Part shown: positions 1 through 6,699 of the stretch, piece after piece
How the letters are laid out: each line of letters starts with the position of its first letter
Position numbering within the stretch: position 1 is the stretch's first letter
Source of the DNA: Brachybacterium sp.
GTDB lineage: Bacteria > Actinomycetota > Actinomycetes > Actinomycetales > Dermabacteraceae
Reading direction: 5' to 3'
NCBI GenBank assembly: GCA_027322375.1
Contig: DAHVRS010000554.1
Location: 1-6,739, forward strand
DNA length: 6,739 bases
Made by a program: the position numbers and the translations under genes
Notes under the pieces: generated by a model
Database searches by the model: none
What the model saw: only the letters and a program-made list of their open reading frames with translations
Told to the model about the DNA's origin: nothing

Positions 1-250
1 CGCGCCCGGCACGCTGCGCCCGCGCAGTCACGGTGAAGGGCGCTCGCTCCCCGGCAGCGAGGCGCTGCGAGGCCTCGTCCTGGGTAGAGCCGACGACGCC
101 GAGGGCGTGGAGCGGCCCGGGCGAGAGCTGGCCCGTCGGCCGAGGTGCAGGCGGAGCCGAGCCGGCCGAGGACGCGCCCGAGGGACGGGAGATCCTGGTC
201 ACCGCCTCCTCCGCGGCATGCTGCGACTGCGCCGCTGTATCGCGCTGCAT
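1..250 (-). CDS. birA: Biotin--[acetyl-CoA carboxylase] ligase BirA, N-terminal part (cut by window edge)
   Basis: Biotin-protein ligase makes biotinyl-AMP and transfers biotin to the acceptor lysine of carboxylase BCCP domains; the likely client here is Lys557 of the alpha subunit encoded at 4881-6659. The minus-strand frame opens with ATG at 250-248 behind a perfect AGGAGG-type ribosome site (complement of 255-263), 4 nt away. 83 codons are visible. Residues 51-61 (GVVGSTQDEAS) match the family's 'STN/Q-x-E' substrate-pocket start, and residues 74-83 (VTARAQRAGR) match the opening of the biotin-binding 'A..Q..GRGR' segment; the window stops inside that motif. Residues 1-50 are Ala/Pro/Ser/Gly-rich with no helix-turn-helix, so this looks like a non-repressor (group I) BirA. 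A GTG at codon 17 is a poorer alternative start. The divergent position next to accD is typical of actinobacteria. Catalytic-core confirmation lies outside the window. Confidence 0.85.
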   Translation of the reverse strand, partial: MQRDTAAQSQHAAEEAVTRISRPSGASSAGSAPPAPRPTGQLSPGPLHALGVVGSTQDEASQRLAAGERAPFTVTARAQRAGR

Positions 251-414
251 CTGGCCTCCTCCTGCCCGGGCGCCGCGCGCCCGAGGCTTCGGTGCCGCGC
301 CGGCAGGCGCCGGGAGCGGACGGGGGCGGCCGCCGTCGGACCTCCGTAGCGTAGTATCCCGATGTCCATCCGCCGGATCACAAGACGGCCGCACCGGCCG
401 CAGCAGGAGGTTCC
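251..414. promoter_or_regulatory. Divergent birA/accD intergenic promoter region
   Basis: This 164-bp region separates the divergent birA and accD starts. On the plus strand TAGTAT at 352-357 is a good actinobacterial -10 hexamer, which would give an accD leader of about 50 nt; no convincing -35 is seen at 16-18 bp. On the minus strand GATACT (358-353) is a weaker -10 for birA, with a TTGTGA -35-like hexamer at 383-378 and a long 19-bp spacer. The two -10 candidates share bases. ATCCG-C-CGGAT at 368-378 is a short perfect inverted repeat just downstream of the accD -10 and could be an operator, but it is short enough to occur by chance. The remainder (264-345) is GC-rich and would be the birA leader; I see no gene in it. 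Confidence 0.5.
405..410 (+). promoter_or_regulatory. Ribosome binding site of accD
   Basis: A perfect AGGAGG sits 4 nt before the GTG at 415. It fixes the accD start at this GTG, and the conserved protein begins soon after it. Confidence 0.85.
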
Positions 415-2004
415 GTGACCGACGCGCCGCGGCCGCTCACCACCGCCCAGCGACTCGAGGACCTGCGCGAGCGCGATGCCGCCGCCGTTGGTGCCGCGGA
501 CGAGATCGCGGTCCAGAAGCAGCACGCTCGGGGCAAGGGAACCGCCCGCGAGCGGATCGCGGACCTGCTGGACGAGGGCTCCTTCGTCGAGACCGACCGG
601 TTCGTGACGCACCAGTCCCACGCCTTCGGCCTCGAGAAGAAGCGCCCGGCGGGCGACGGCATCGTCACCGGCTACGGCACGATCGATGGCCGCCAGGTGT
701 GCGTGTACTCCCAGGACTTCACCGTCATGGGCGGCTCGCTCGGCGAGGCCCACGGCAAGAAGATCCAGAAGATCCAGGACCTGGCACTGTCCACCGGCGT
801 GCCGATCATCGGGATCCTCGACGGCGGCGGCGCCCGCATCCAGGAGGGCGTCGCCTCGCTCGCGATGTTCGCCGGGATCATGCGGCGCAACACCCGCGCC
901 TCGGGCGTCATCCCGCAGATCTCGCTGATCATGGGCCCGGCCGCGGGTGGCGCCGTGTACTCTCCCGCGCTCACCGACGTGATCGTGATGGTCGAGAAGA
1001 CCTCCCACATGTTCATCACCGGCCCGGACGTGATCCGCACGGTCACCGGCGAGAACGTCGGCTTCGAGGAGCTGGGCGGCGCGCGCACCCACTCGACCCG
1101 CTCGGGCGTGGCCCACTACATGGCCTCCGACGAGTCCGAGGCGATCGAGTACGTCAAGGACCTGCTCTCCTACCTGCCGGCGAACACGCTCAGCCCGGCC
1201 CCGAGCTACCCCGTCCGCATCGAGGAGCAGCCCACCGCGGAGGACCGCGCGCTGGACGCCCTCATCCCGGACTCCCCCAATCAGCCCTACGACATGGGCA
1301 CCGTGCTGCGCACGATCCTCGACGACGGCGAGTTCCTCGAGGTCCAGCCCGGTTTCGCGCAGAACATCATGGTGGGCTTCGGCCGCGTCGAGGGCAGCAG
1401 CGTCGGCATCATCGCCAACCAGCCCTCGCACTTCGCGGGCACTCTCGACATCGACGCCTCCGAGAAGGCGGCCCGGTTCGTGCGCCTGTGCGATGCGAAC
1501 AACATCCCTGTCCTCACCCTCGTGGACACCCCCGGGTTCCTGCCCGGCACCGATCAGGAGTACGGCGGGATCATCCGCCGCGGCGCGAAGCTGCTGTACG
1601 CCTACGCGGAGGCGACCGTCCCGCTGGTCACCGTCATCACCCGCAAGGCCTACGGCGGCGCGTACATCGTCATGGGCTCCAAGGACCTCGGCGCGGACAT
1701 CAACCTCGCCTGGCCGAGCGCCCAGATCGCTGTGATGGGCGCCCAGGGCGCGGTGAACATCCTCCACCGCCAGAGCCTCAAGCAGGTCGACGAGGCCGGC
1801 GGCGACGTCGAGGCCGAGCGCGCCCGGCTGCAGGCGGAGTTCGAGGAGAAGTTCGCGACCCCGTACGCCGCCGCGGAGCGCGGCTGGGTCGACGCGGTCA
1901 TCGAGCCCTCCGAGACCCGCATCCAGGTCGCTCGCGCCCTGCGCGCCCTGCGCACCAAGCGCGACACCCTGCCCGCTAAGAAGCACGGGAACATCCCGCT
2001 GTGA
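415..2004 (+). CDS. accD: Acyl-CoA carboxylase, carboxyltransferase beta subunit (AccD/PccB type)
   Basis: This 529-residue cytoplasmic subunit transfers the carboxyl group from carboxybiotin to acetyl-, propionyl- or longer acyl-CoA. It has the normal length and two crotonase-fold halves. In the N-terminal half, D136[10 protein letters not shown]146 and the oxyanion loop [13 protein letters not shown] (173-185) are seen. In the C-terminal half there are [17 protein letters not shown] and the second oxyanion segment [19 protein letters not shown], followed by the [17 protein letters not shown] motif. Ile418 lies at the position known in Streptomyces coelicolor to set substrate choice: Asp422 in PccB favours propionyl-CoA, Ile420 in AccB permits acetyl-CoA. 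This suggests an enzyme that accepts acetyl-CoA, possibly with broad range; that is inference. The start is GTG with a strong ribosome site. The TGA stop overlaps the epsilon-subunit start. Synteny resembles mycobacterial accD5, so accD5/pccB naming is also defensible. Confidence 0.95.
   Translation: MTDAPRPLTTAQRLEDLRERDAAAVGAADEIAVQKQHARGKGTARERIADLLDEGSFVETDRFVTHQSHAFGLEKKRPAGDGIVTGYGTIDGRQVCVYSQDFTVMGGSLGEAHGKKIQKIQDLALSTGVPIIGILDGGGARIQEGVASLAMFAGIMRRNTRASGVIPQISLIMGPAAGGAVYSPALTDVIVMVEKTSHMFITGPDVIRTVTGENVGFEELGGARTHSTRSGVAHYMASDESEAIEYVKDLLSYLPANTLSPAPSYPVRIEEQPTAEDRALDALIPDSPNQPYDMGTVLRTILDDGEFLEVQPGFAQNIMVGFGRVEGSSVGIIANQPSHFAGTLDIDASEKAARFVRLCDANNIPVLTLVDTPGFLPGTDQEYGGIIRRGAKLLYAYAEATVPLVTVITRKAYGGAYIVMGSKDLGADINLAWPSAQIAVMGAQGAVNILHRQSLKQVDEAGGDVEAERARLQAEFEEKFATPYAAAERGWVDAVIEPSETRIQVARALRALRTKRDTLPAKKHGNIPL
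1986..1998 (+). promoter_or_regulatory. Small hairpin over the weak ribosome site of the epsilon gene
   Basis: CGGGA-ACA-TCCCG is a perfect 5-bp stem with a 3-nt loop, ending 2 nt before the GTG at 2001. The only Shine-Dalgarno-like bases for the epsilon gene (GGGA, 1987-1990) lie in the left arm. Ribosomes finishing accD would melt it, which fits coupled translation. The stem is short and may be chance. Confidence 0.35.
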
Positions 2005-2279
2005 CCACCACCGACAGCACCTCGACCACCGCTGCGGTGGCTGCCGACGCAGCGGACGTGCGCCTGGTCTGCGGCCACCTCGCGGCCGACGAGCTCGCAG
2101 CGATCGCGGTGGTCGTCTCCGCGATGAGCGTGACCAGCCGGCTCGAGGCCGAGGAGCGAGCGCTCGCGGAGGGCCGTCATGGCGCCAGCGCCTGGGGCGC
2201 CCCCGCGCACACCCATGCCGCCGCGCACCGCGAGCGCCTGCGCCCCTCACCGAACGCCTGGATCTTCACGGATCGCTGA
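2001..2279 (+). CDS. accE: Acyl-CoA carboxylase epsilon subunit
   Basis: A 92-residue protein matching the small epsilon subunit found with actinobacterial acyl-CoA carboxylases (PF13822-type). In S. coelicolor and Mycobacterium, epsilon subunits bind beta and promote or stabilise the alpha-beta complex; they have no catalytic site. The family pattern is visible: a Thr/Ala-rich variable N-terminus (1-18), the conserved segment [20 protein letters not shown] (20-39, like the usual 'v.rG.pt.eElAAl.avl'), a charged variable linker, a Trp-containing SAWGAPAH (63-70), and the terminal PSPNAWIF with Trp87. The GTG start overlaps the accD TGA stop in a GTGA arrangement, and the local ribosome site is weak, so translation probably depends on accD. 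Such subunits diverge strongly, so the call rests on short motifs plus location. Confidence 0.88.
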   Translation: MTTTDSTSTTAAVAADAADVRLVCGHLAADELAAIAVVVSAMSVTSRLEAEERALAEGRHGASAWGAPAHTHAAAHRERLRPSPNAWIFTDR

Positions 2280-2304
2280 GCCTGATACGGGGGCGTGAAC
2301 CGGA

Positions 2305-2327
2305 CGGCGAGGCGCTGCGTCTCGCCG
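2305..2327 (+). terminator. Hairpin, probable terminator after accE
   Basis: CGGCGAG at 2305-2311 pairs with CTCGCCG at 2321-2327. The stem continues inward through one G-U pair to about 10 bp with a 3-nt CTG loop. It starts 26 nt after the accE stop and has no T-tract, as is common in high-GC actinobacteria. It would separate accD-accE from the DUF885 gene's own promoter. Confidence 0.45.
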
Positions 2328-2332
2328 GGGAG

Positions 2333-2358
2333 TGCACGCCCCGGCCTCCTGCACGCCC
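2333..2358 (+). repeat. 9-bp direct repeat upstream of the DUF885 gene
   Basis: TGCACGCCC occurs at 2333-2341 and again at 2350-2358, 17 bp start to start, directly abutting the TAGACT element at 2359. Its position within the promoter would suit a regulator binding site, but no regulator is identified and chance duplication in GC-rich DNA is possible. Confidence 0.4.
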
Positions 2359-2364
2359 TAGACT
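2359..2364 (+). promoter_or_regulatory. TAGACT -10 element, leaderless-type promoter for the DUF885 gene
   Basis: TAGACT fits the actinobacterial TANNNT -10 pattern and ends 7 nt before the ATG at 2372, the spacing expected when transcription starts at the first base of the start codon. No Shine-Dalgarno sequence precedes this ATG, which agrees with a leaderless mRNA. No clear -35 is seen. Confidence 0.6.
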
Positions 2365-2371
2365 TCCGAGC

Positions 2372-4066
2372 ATGTCCTCCCACGCTGCTGTGACCCCTGC
2401 ACGCACTCCGTCCGCGCTGGACGGCCTCGCGAACGACTACGTCGATCGCCTCACCGCGAAGGACCCCTTCCTCGCGACCGCGCTCGGGATCCCCGGGCAC
2501 GACGGGGAGGTCACCGACTACTCTCCCGCCGCCGAGGCGGAGCGCACCGCGCTCGCTCGCGACCTGCTCACCGCGATCGCCGAGGTCCCCGACGCCGACG
2601 AGGTCGACGCTGTCACCCGCGCCGCTCTCACCGAGCGGCTCGGCCTCGACCTCGAACGGGCCGAGAAGCACCTCGACATCGCCGCGGTGAACAACCTCGC
2701 CTCCGTGCTCCAGTCCCGCGACGTGCTCGATCAGATGCCGACGGAGACTGCGGAGGACTGGGAGGTCCTCGCCGAGCGCATGGCCGGCTTCCCGACGGCG
2801 CTGGGCAGCTGGGCCGAGTCGCTGCGTGAGGCGGCCGCGGCCGGCACCGTCACGGCGCGCCGCCAGCTGATGCTCGGCGCGGAGCAGGCCCGCGGCTACG
2901 CGGCCGACGGCGGCTTCTTCGACACCTTCGCCGGGGAGGCCGTGGGCAGCGAGGCGCAGAAGGCGCAGGCGCGCGCCGGGGCCGAGCAGGCCCGCGCCGC
3001 GTATCGCGAGATCGCGGATGTGCTCGAATCCCTGATCCCGCAGGCACCGGAGGCCGATGCGGTGGGTCGTGAGGCCTACCAGCTCGCCTCGCGAACCTTC
3101 CTCGGCGCCGAGATCGACCTCGACGAGTCCTACGCCTGGGGCATCGAGGAGCTGCGCGGCATCATCGCCGAGCAGGAGCAGGTCGCGGCGCGCCTGAACG
3201 AGCGCTACGGCACCGGCGGCGGCACCTCCGTCGCCGCGGCGAAGCAGGCCCTGAACGCGGACCCTGCCCGTCTCCTCCACGGCACCGATGCGCTGCAGGC
3301 CTGGATGCAGGAGCTCTCCGACACCGCGATCCGCGACCTCGCCGGCACCCACTTCGACATCCCCGAGCCGCTGCACCGCCTCGAGTGCCGCATCGCCCGC
3401 ACCGGCTCCGGCGGCATCTACTACACCGGCCCCAGCGAGGACCTCACCCGCCCCGGCCGCATGTGGTGGGACGTGCCCGAGGGCACCGAGGAGTTCCGCA
3501 CCTGGGAGCAGACCACGACCGTCTACCACGAGGGCGTGCCCGGCCATCACCTGCAGGTCGGGATCCAGACCCTGCAGACCGAAGCGCTGAACCGCTGGCG
3601 CGCGATGCTGTGCTGGGTCTCCGGGCACGGCGAGGGCTGGGCCCTGTATGCGGAGCGGCTCATGGAGCAGCTCGGCTATCTCGAGGACGACGGCGACAGG
3701 CTCGGAATGCTCGACGCGCAGCGCCTGCGCGCCGGTCGCGTGGTGCTCGACATCGGCCTCCACCTGGGCCTGCCGATGCCCACCGGGCTGCCGGGGGCCG
3801 ACGGCGGGGCCTGGGACGAGCGCACCGCCTGGGAGTTCATGACCGAGAACTGGGGCGTGGAGGAGGCGGAGCGCCGCTTCGAGCTGCAGCGCTACCTGGG
3901 CTGGCCCGGCCAGGCCCCGTCCTACAAGCTGGGCCAGCGCACCTGGGAGCAGCTTCGTGACCGCGCGACCGCTGAGGACTCCTCCCCCGCTGCGGTCCGT
4001 GACTTCCACCGCCGCGCCCTCGAGCTGGGCAGCCTGCCGCTGTCCGTGCTGGAGAGGGCCCTGTGA
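2372..4066 (+). CDS. DUF885 family protein, putative metal-dependent hydrolase/peptidase
   Basis: A 564-residue protein recognised as a DUF885 (PF05960-type) member; family function is not established and a zinc-peptidase role is inferred from motifs. The N-terminus has the family pattern 'ala.dyvd.l...dP..AtalGi.gh' and TDYSP. The putative metal site is H386-E387-G-V-P-G-H392-H393, with G-E421-G-W-A-L-Y-A-E428 downstream as a likely further ligand/helix. The C-terminal signature RYLGWPGQAPSYKLGQRTW is also typical. There is no signal peptide, lipobox or membrane segment, so it is probably cytoplasmic. The length is normal and nothing appears broken. It starts with ATG without a ribosome site, after a leaderless-type -10. 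Its stop overlaps the maf start, so the two are probably co-transcribed and translationally coupled. Neighbours suggest no specific substrate. Confidence 0.88.
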   Translation: MSSHAAVTPARTPSALDGLANDYVDRLTAKDPFLATALGIPGHDGEVTDYSPAAEAERTALARDLLTAIAEVPDADEVDAVTRAALTERLGLDLERAEKHLDIAAVNNLASVLQSRDVLDQMPTETAEDWEVLAERMAGFPTALGSWAESLREAAAAGTVTARRQLMLGAEQARGYAADGGFFDTFAGEAVGSEAQKAQARAGAEQARAAYREIADVLESLIPQAPEADAVGREAYQLASRTFLGAEIDLDESYAWGIEELRGIIAEQEQVAARLNERYGTGGGTSVAAAKQALNADPARLLHGTDALQAWMQELSDTAIRDLAGTHFDIPEPLHRLECRIARTGSGGIYYTGPSEDLTRPGRMWWDVPEGTEEFRTWEQTTTVYHEGVPGHHLQVGIQTLQTEALNRWRAMLCWVSGHGEGWALYAERLMEQLGYLEDDGDRLGMLDAQRLRAGRVVLDIGLHLGLPMPTGLPGADGGAWDERTAWEFMTENWGVEEAERRFELQRYLGWPGQAPSYKLGQRTWEQLRDRATAEDSSPAAVRDFHRRALELGSLPLSVLERAL

Positions 4067-4824
4067 CCGTGGAGAACGCAGTGACTGAGGAGAGCGCTGT
4101 GACCGCGACCGACCTCACCCCTGAGAAGCACGCCCCCGAGGAGCACGACGCGTTGCTCCTGCTCGCCTCCGCCTCCGCAGGGCGCCGCGCGACCCTCACC
4201 GCCGCAGGCATCGAGCACTCCTGCCTGCCCGTGGACCTCGACGAGGCCACGATCCTCGCGGACGCGGTCGAGGCGGCGGGCGAGGAGGGCGTCGAGCCCG
4301 CCGATCAGGTGCTGCTGCTCGCCCGAGAGAAGGCACTGGCCGCCACCGCGCGCAGCGACGGCGGCTATGTGGTCCTCGGCGGCGACTCGATGCTCGAGAT
4401 CGACGGGGAGGTCGTCGGCAAGCCGCATGAAGCGGGCCGCGCCGTCGAGCGGTGGCGCGCAATGCGCGGCCGCACCGGCGTGCTGCATTCCGGGCACTGG
4501 CTCGTGGATGACCGCGATCCGGAGGACGGCGGCACCGGCGCGACCTTCGGCGCGACCGCGAGCTGCGAGCTCACCTTCGCGGACCTCTCCGACGAGGAGA
4601 TCGACGCGTACGTCGCCACCGGTGAGCCGCTCGGCGTCGCGGGCGGCTTCACGATCGACGGCCGCGGAGGCCCGTTCATCGATTCCGTCCACGGCGACCC
4701 GCATGCTGTGGTGGGTCTCTCTCTCCCGCTGCTGCGACGCATGCTCGCCGAGATCGGGATCGGTATCCATGAGCTGTGGGCCCAGGACGCCCCGCCCGCC
4801 TCGCTCTCGCCTGCACACTCCTGA
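4063..4824 (+). CDS. maf: Maf-family nucleotide pyrophosphatase
   Basis: Maf proteins hydrolyse (often non-canonical or pyrimidine) nucleoside triphosphates to monophosphate and pyrophosphate and are linked to house-cleaning or division control; the exact substrate cannot be read here. The core starts near residue 30: LLLLASASAGRR (SxxxR nucleotide-binding motif, residues 31-42), AREKALA with Lys90, GGDSM with the likely catalytic/metal Asp108, GKP (119-121), then GVAGGFTIDGRGGPFIDSVHG and the terminal VVGLSLPLLRRML. Residues 1-29 form an acidic extension absent from typical Maf proteins. In-frame GTG codons occur at 4063, 4069, 4081 and 4099. The GTG at 4063 overlaps the previous stop and has GGAGAGG 5 nt upstream; the GTG at 4099 has GAGGAGAG 4 nt upstream and would remove 12 residues. 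Maf beside accE/accA is conserved in actinobacteria. Confidence 0.9.
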   Translation: MTVENAVTEESAVTATDLTPEKHAPEEHDALLLLASASAGRRATLTAAGIEHSCLPVDLDEATILADAVEAAGEEGVEPADQVLLLAREKALAATARSDGGYVVLGGDSMLEIDGEVVGKPHEAGRAVERWRAMRGRTGVLHSGHWLVDDRDPEDGGTGATFGATASCELTFADLSDEEIDAYVATGEPLGVAGGFTIDGRGGPFIDSVHGDPHAVVGLSLPLLRRMLAEIGIGIHELWAQDAPPASLSPAHS

Positions 4825-4837
4825 CCCGCCGCGGTAC

Positions 4838-4843
4838 TAGACT
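4838..4843 (+). promoter_or_regulatory. TAGACT -10 element, candidate promoter for the alpha-subunit gene
   Basis: TAGACT repeats exactly the hexamer found before the DUF885 gene, here 37 nt before the ATG at 4881, giving a leader of roughly 30 nt. No convincing -35 is visible at 16-18 bp. It suggests that the alpha subunit can be transcribed independently of maf. Confidence 0.5.
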
Positions 4844-4862
4844 CGACCTCTGCTGACTTCCC

Positions 4863-4869
4863 GGAAGGA
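4863..4869 (+). promoter_or_regulatory. Ribosome binding site of the alpha-subunit gene
   Basis: GGAAGGA lies 11 nt before the ATG at 4881. The spacing is rather long, but this is the only purine-rich site in the gap, and the downstream ATG fits the family N-terminus. Confidence 0.6.
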
Positions 4870-4880
4870 CACCTCGCCCC

Positions 4881-6659
4881 ATGGCCCCTCGCTCCGTCAA
4901 GCCCCGCCCCCTGTCCACGGTGCTCATCGCCAACCGTGGGGAGATCGCGGTGCGTGTCGCCCGGGCCTGCAAGGACGCCGGTCTCCGCTCCGTGGCCGTC
5001 TATGCTGACCCGGACCGTGACGCGCTGCATACCACGATCGCCGATGAGGCCTACGCCCTCGGCGGCACGACCGCGGCGAGCTCGTACCTCGTGGTCGACA
5101 AGATCCTCGACATCGCCCACCGCTCCGGGGCCGACGCGATCCACCCCGGTTACGGCTTCCTCTCCGAGCGCGCCGACTTCGCCCAGGCGGTCATCGACGC
5201 GGGCCTGACCTGGATCGGCCCGCCGCCCTCGGCGATCGAGAAGCTCGGCGACAAGGTCTCCGCCCGCCACATCGCGCAGAAGGCCGGCGCCCCGCTCGTC
5301 GCGGGCACCAAGGACCCCGTGAAGAACTCCGACGAGGTCGTCGACTTCGCCCGCGAGCACGGCCTGCCCATCGCGATCAAGGCCGCCTTCGGCGGTGGCG
5401 GTCGCGGCCTCAAGGTCGCCCGCAGGGAGTCCGAGGTCCGCGAGCTGTTCGACTCCGCCGTCCGCGAGGCAGTCGCCGCCTTCGGCCGCGGCGAGTGCTT
5501 CGTCGAGCAGTTCCTGGACTCCCCCCGTCACGTCGAGACCCAGTGCCTCGCCGACATGCACGGCAACGTGCAGGTCGTCTCCACTCGTGACTGCTCCCTG
5601 CAGCGCCGTCACCAGAAGCTCGTGGAGGAGGCGCCCGCGCCCTTCCTCACCCCGCAGCAGGAAGCGCAGCTTGTCTCCTCCTCGAAGGCGATCCTGCGCG
5701 AGGCCGGCTATGTGGGCGCCGGGACCTGCGAGTTCCTCGTCGGCAAGGACGGCACGATCTCCTTCCTCGAGGTCAACACCCGCCTCCAGGTCGAGCACCC
5801 CGTGACCGAGGAGGTCGCGGGCGTGGACCTCGTGCGCGAGCAGCTGCGGATCGCGGCCGGCGAGCGCATCAGCTCCGAGGACCCGGCCGTGCGCGGCCAC
5901 TCCTTCGAGTTCCGCATCAACGGCGAGGACCCGGGCCGCGGCTTCATGCCCTCCCCCGGCCGCATCCAGCGTTTCGAGGCCCCCTCCGGCCCGGGCGTGC
6001 GCGTCGAGACCGGTGTCCGCTCCGGCGATGAGCTCTCCGGTGCCTTCGACTCGATGCTCGCCAAGCTCATCGTCACCGGTGCGACACGCCAGGAGGCCAT
6101 CGAGCGCTCCCGCCGCGCCCTGGCCGAGTTCCGCATCGAGGGGATCCCGACGGTGATCCCCTTCCACCGTGCGGTCATGGCGGACCCGGCCTTCACCCCG
6201 GAGGATGTCGAGGAGCCCTTCTCGGTCCACACCACCTGGATCGAGACCGAGTTCACCGGTGACCTGCCCGCCGCCCCGCTGCCTTCGCAGCCCGAGGAGC
6301 CCGAGGACCGCGAGTCCGTCGTGGTCGAGGTGGACGGCCGCCGCGTCGAGATCAGCCTTCCCGCCTCGCTGCGCGCCCCGCAGGCCGCGGTGCGACAGCC
6401 CCGCAAGCGCCAGCACCGCAGCGGTGGCTCCTCTGTGGCGAGCGGCAACAGCGTGGCCGCGCCGATGCAGGGCACGATCGTGAAGGTCGTCGCCGAGGAG
6501 GGGCAGTCGGTCGCCGATGGGGATGTGCTCGTGGTCCTCGAGGCGATGAAGATGGAGCAGCCGATCACCGCGCCGCGCTCCGGCATCGTCCGGGGCCTGG
6601 ACGCCGAGGTCGGGGCCACCGTCTCCACCGGCGCCGTCCTCTGCTCGATCGAGGACTGA
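4881..6659 (+). CDS. accA3: Acyl-CoA carboxylase alpha subunit (biotin carboxylase + BCCP)
   Basis: A 592-residue biotinylated subunit that carboxylates its own biotin with ATP and bicarbonate and hands the carboxyl group to the beta subunit. The biotin carboxylase part runs to about residue 450: N-terminal [16 protein letters not shown] (14-29), ATP-grasp glycine loop [10 protein letters not shown] (170-179), RHVETQ with His217, [14 protein letters not shown] with Lys246, and [15 protein letters not shown] with catalytic E297, N299 and R301. A variable acidic then basic linker (about 460-515; RQPRKRQHR at 505-513) leads to the BCCP domain from V525 ([12 protein letters not shown]). The biotinyl motif EAMKMEQ has Lys557, 35 residues from the C-terminus, as usual. 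No BT domain is present, fitting actinobacterial enzymes that use an epsilon subunit. All key residues are intact. Actinobacterial names (accA3, bccA, accC) vary, so the symbol is by synteny with Mycobacterium. Confidence 0.96.
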   Translation: MAPRSVKPRPLSTVLIANRGEIAVRVARACKDAGLRSVAVYADPDRDALHTTIADEAYALGGTTAASSYLVVDKILDIAHRSGADAIHPGYGFLSERADFAQAVIDAGLTWIGPPPSAIEKLGDKVSARHIAQKAGAPLVAGTKDPVKNSDEVVDFAREHGLPIAIKAAFGGGGRGLKVARRESEVRELFDSAVREAVAAFGRGECFVEQFLDSPRHVETQCLADMHGNVQVVSTRDCSLQRRHQKLVEEAPAPFLTPQQEAQLVSSSKAILREAGYVGAGTCEFLVGKDGTISFLEVNTRLQVEHPVTEEVAGVDLVREQLRIAAGERISSEDPAVRGHSFEFRINGEDPGRGFMPSPGRIQRFEAPSGPGVRVETGVRSGDELSGAFDSMLAKLIVTGATRQEAIERSRRALAEFRIEGIPTVIPFHRAVMADPAFTPEDVEEPFSVHTTWIETEFTGDLPAAPLPSQPEEPEDRESVVVEVDGRRVEISLPASLRAPQAAVRQPRKRQHRSGGSSVASGNSVAAPMQGTIVKVVAEEGQSVADGDVLVVLEAMKMEQPITAPRSGIVRGLDAEVGATVSTGAVLCSIED

Positions 6660-6671
6660 TACCCCGGGCCC

Positions 6672-6699
6672 ACCCGGCCCGGCCCCTGCCGGGCCCGGT
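6672..6699 (+). terminator. Strong GC-rich hairpin, probable terminator after the alpha subunit
   Basis: Bases 6672-6683 pair with 6688-6699 over 12 positions with one C-C mismatch, leaving a 4-nt CCCT loop. It begins 12 nt past the stop codon and lacks a T-tract. The remaining bases to 6739 hold no gene that I can see. Confidence 0.6.

Noticed and set aside
33..1979. Long plus-strand frame (648 codons) overlapping accD in another phase
   Set aside because: The translation is Arg/Pro/Gly-rich without any motif, and it runs antisense through birA and out of phase through accD.
199..2250. Long minus-strand open frame (683 codons) antisense to accD and accE
   Set aside because: It lies antisense to clearly conserved genes and its composition (His/Arg/Gly/Asp-rich with no motif) is that of a mirror frame in very GC-rich DNA. 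The real minus-strand gene here is birA, starting at 250 in another frame.
2177..4009. Long minus-strand open frame (610 codons) antisense to the DUF885 gene
   Set aside because: It is a GC-rich mirror of a well-supported gene, with no recognisable domain and no ribosome site.
4365..6416. Long minus-strand open frame (683 codons) antisense to maf and the alpha subunit
   Set aside because: It is opposite two conserved genes with intact motifs and has no domain of its own. Having the same length as the 199-2250 frame is coincidence.
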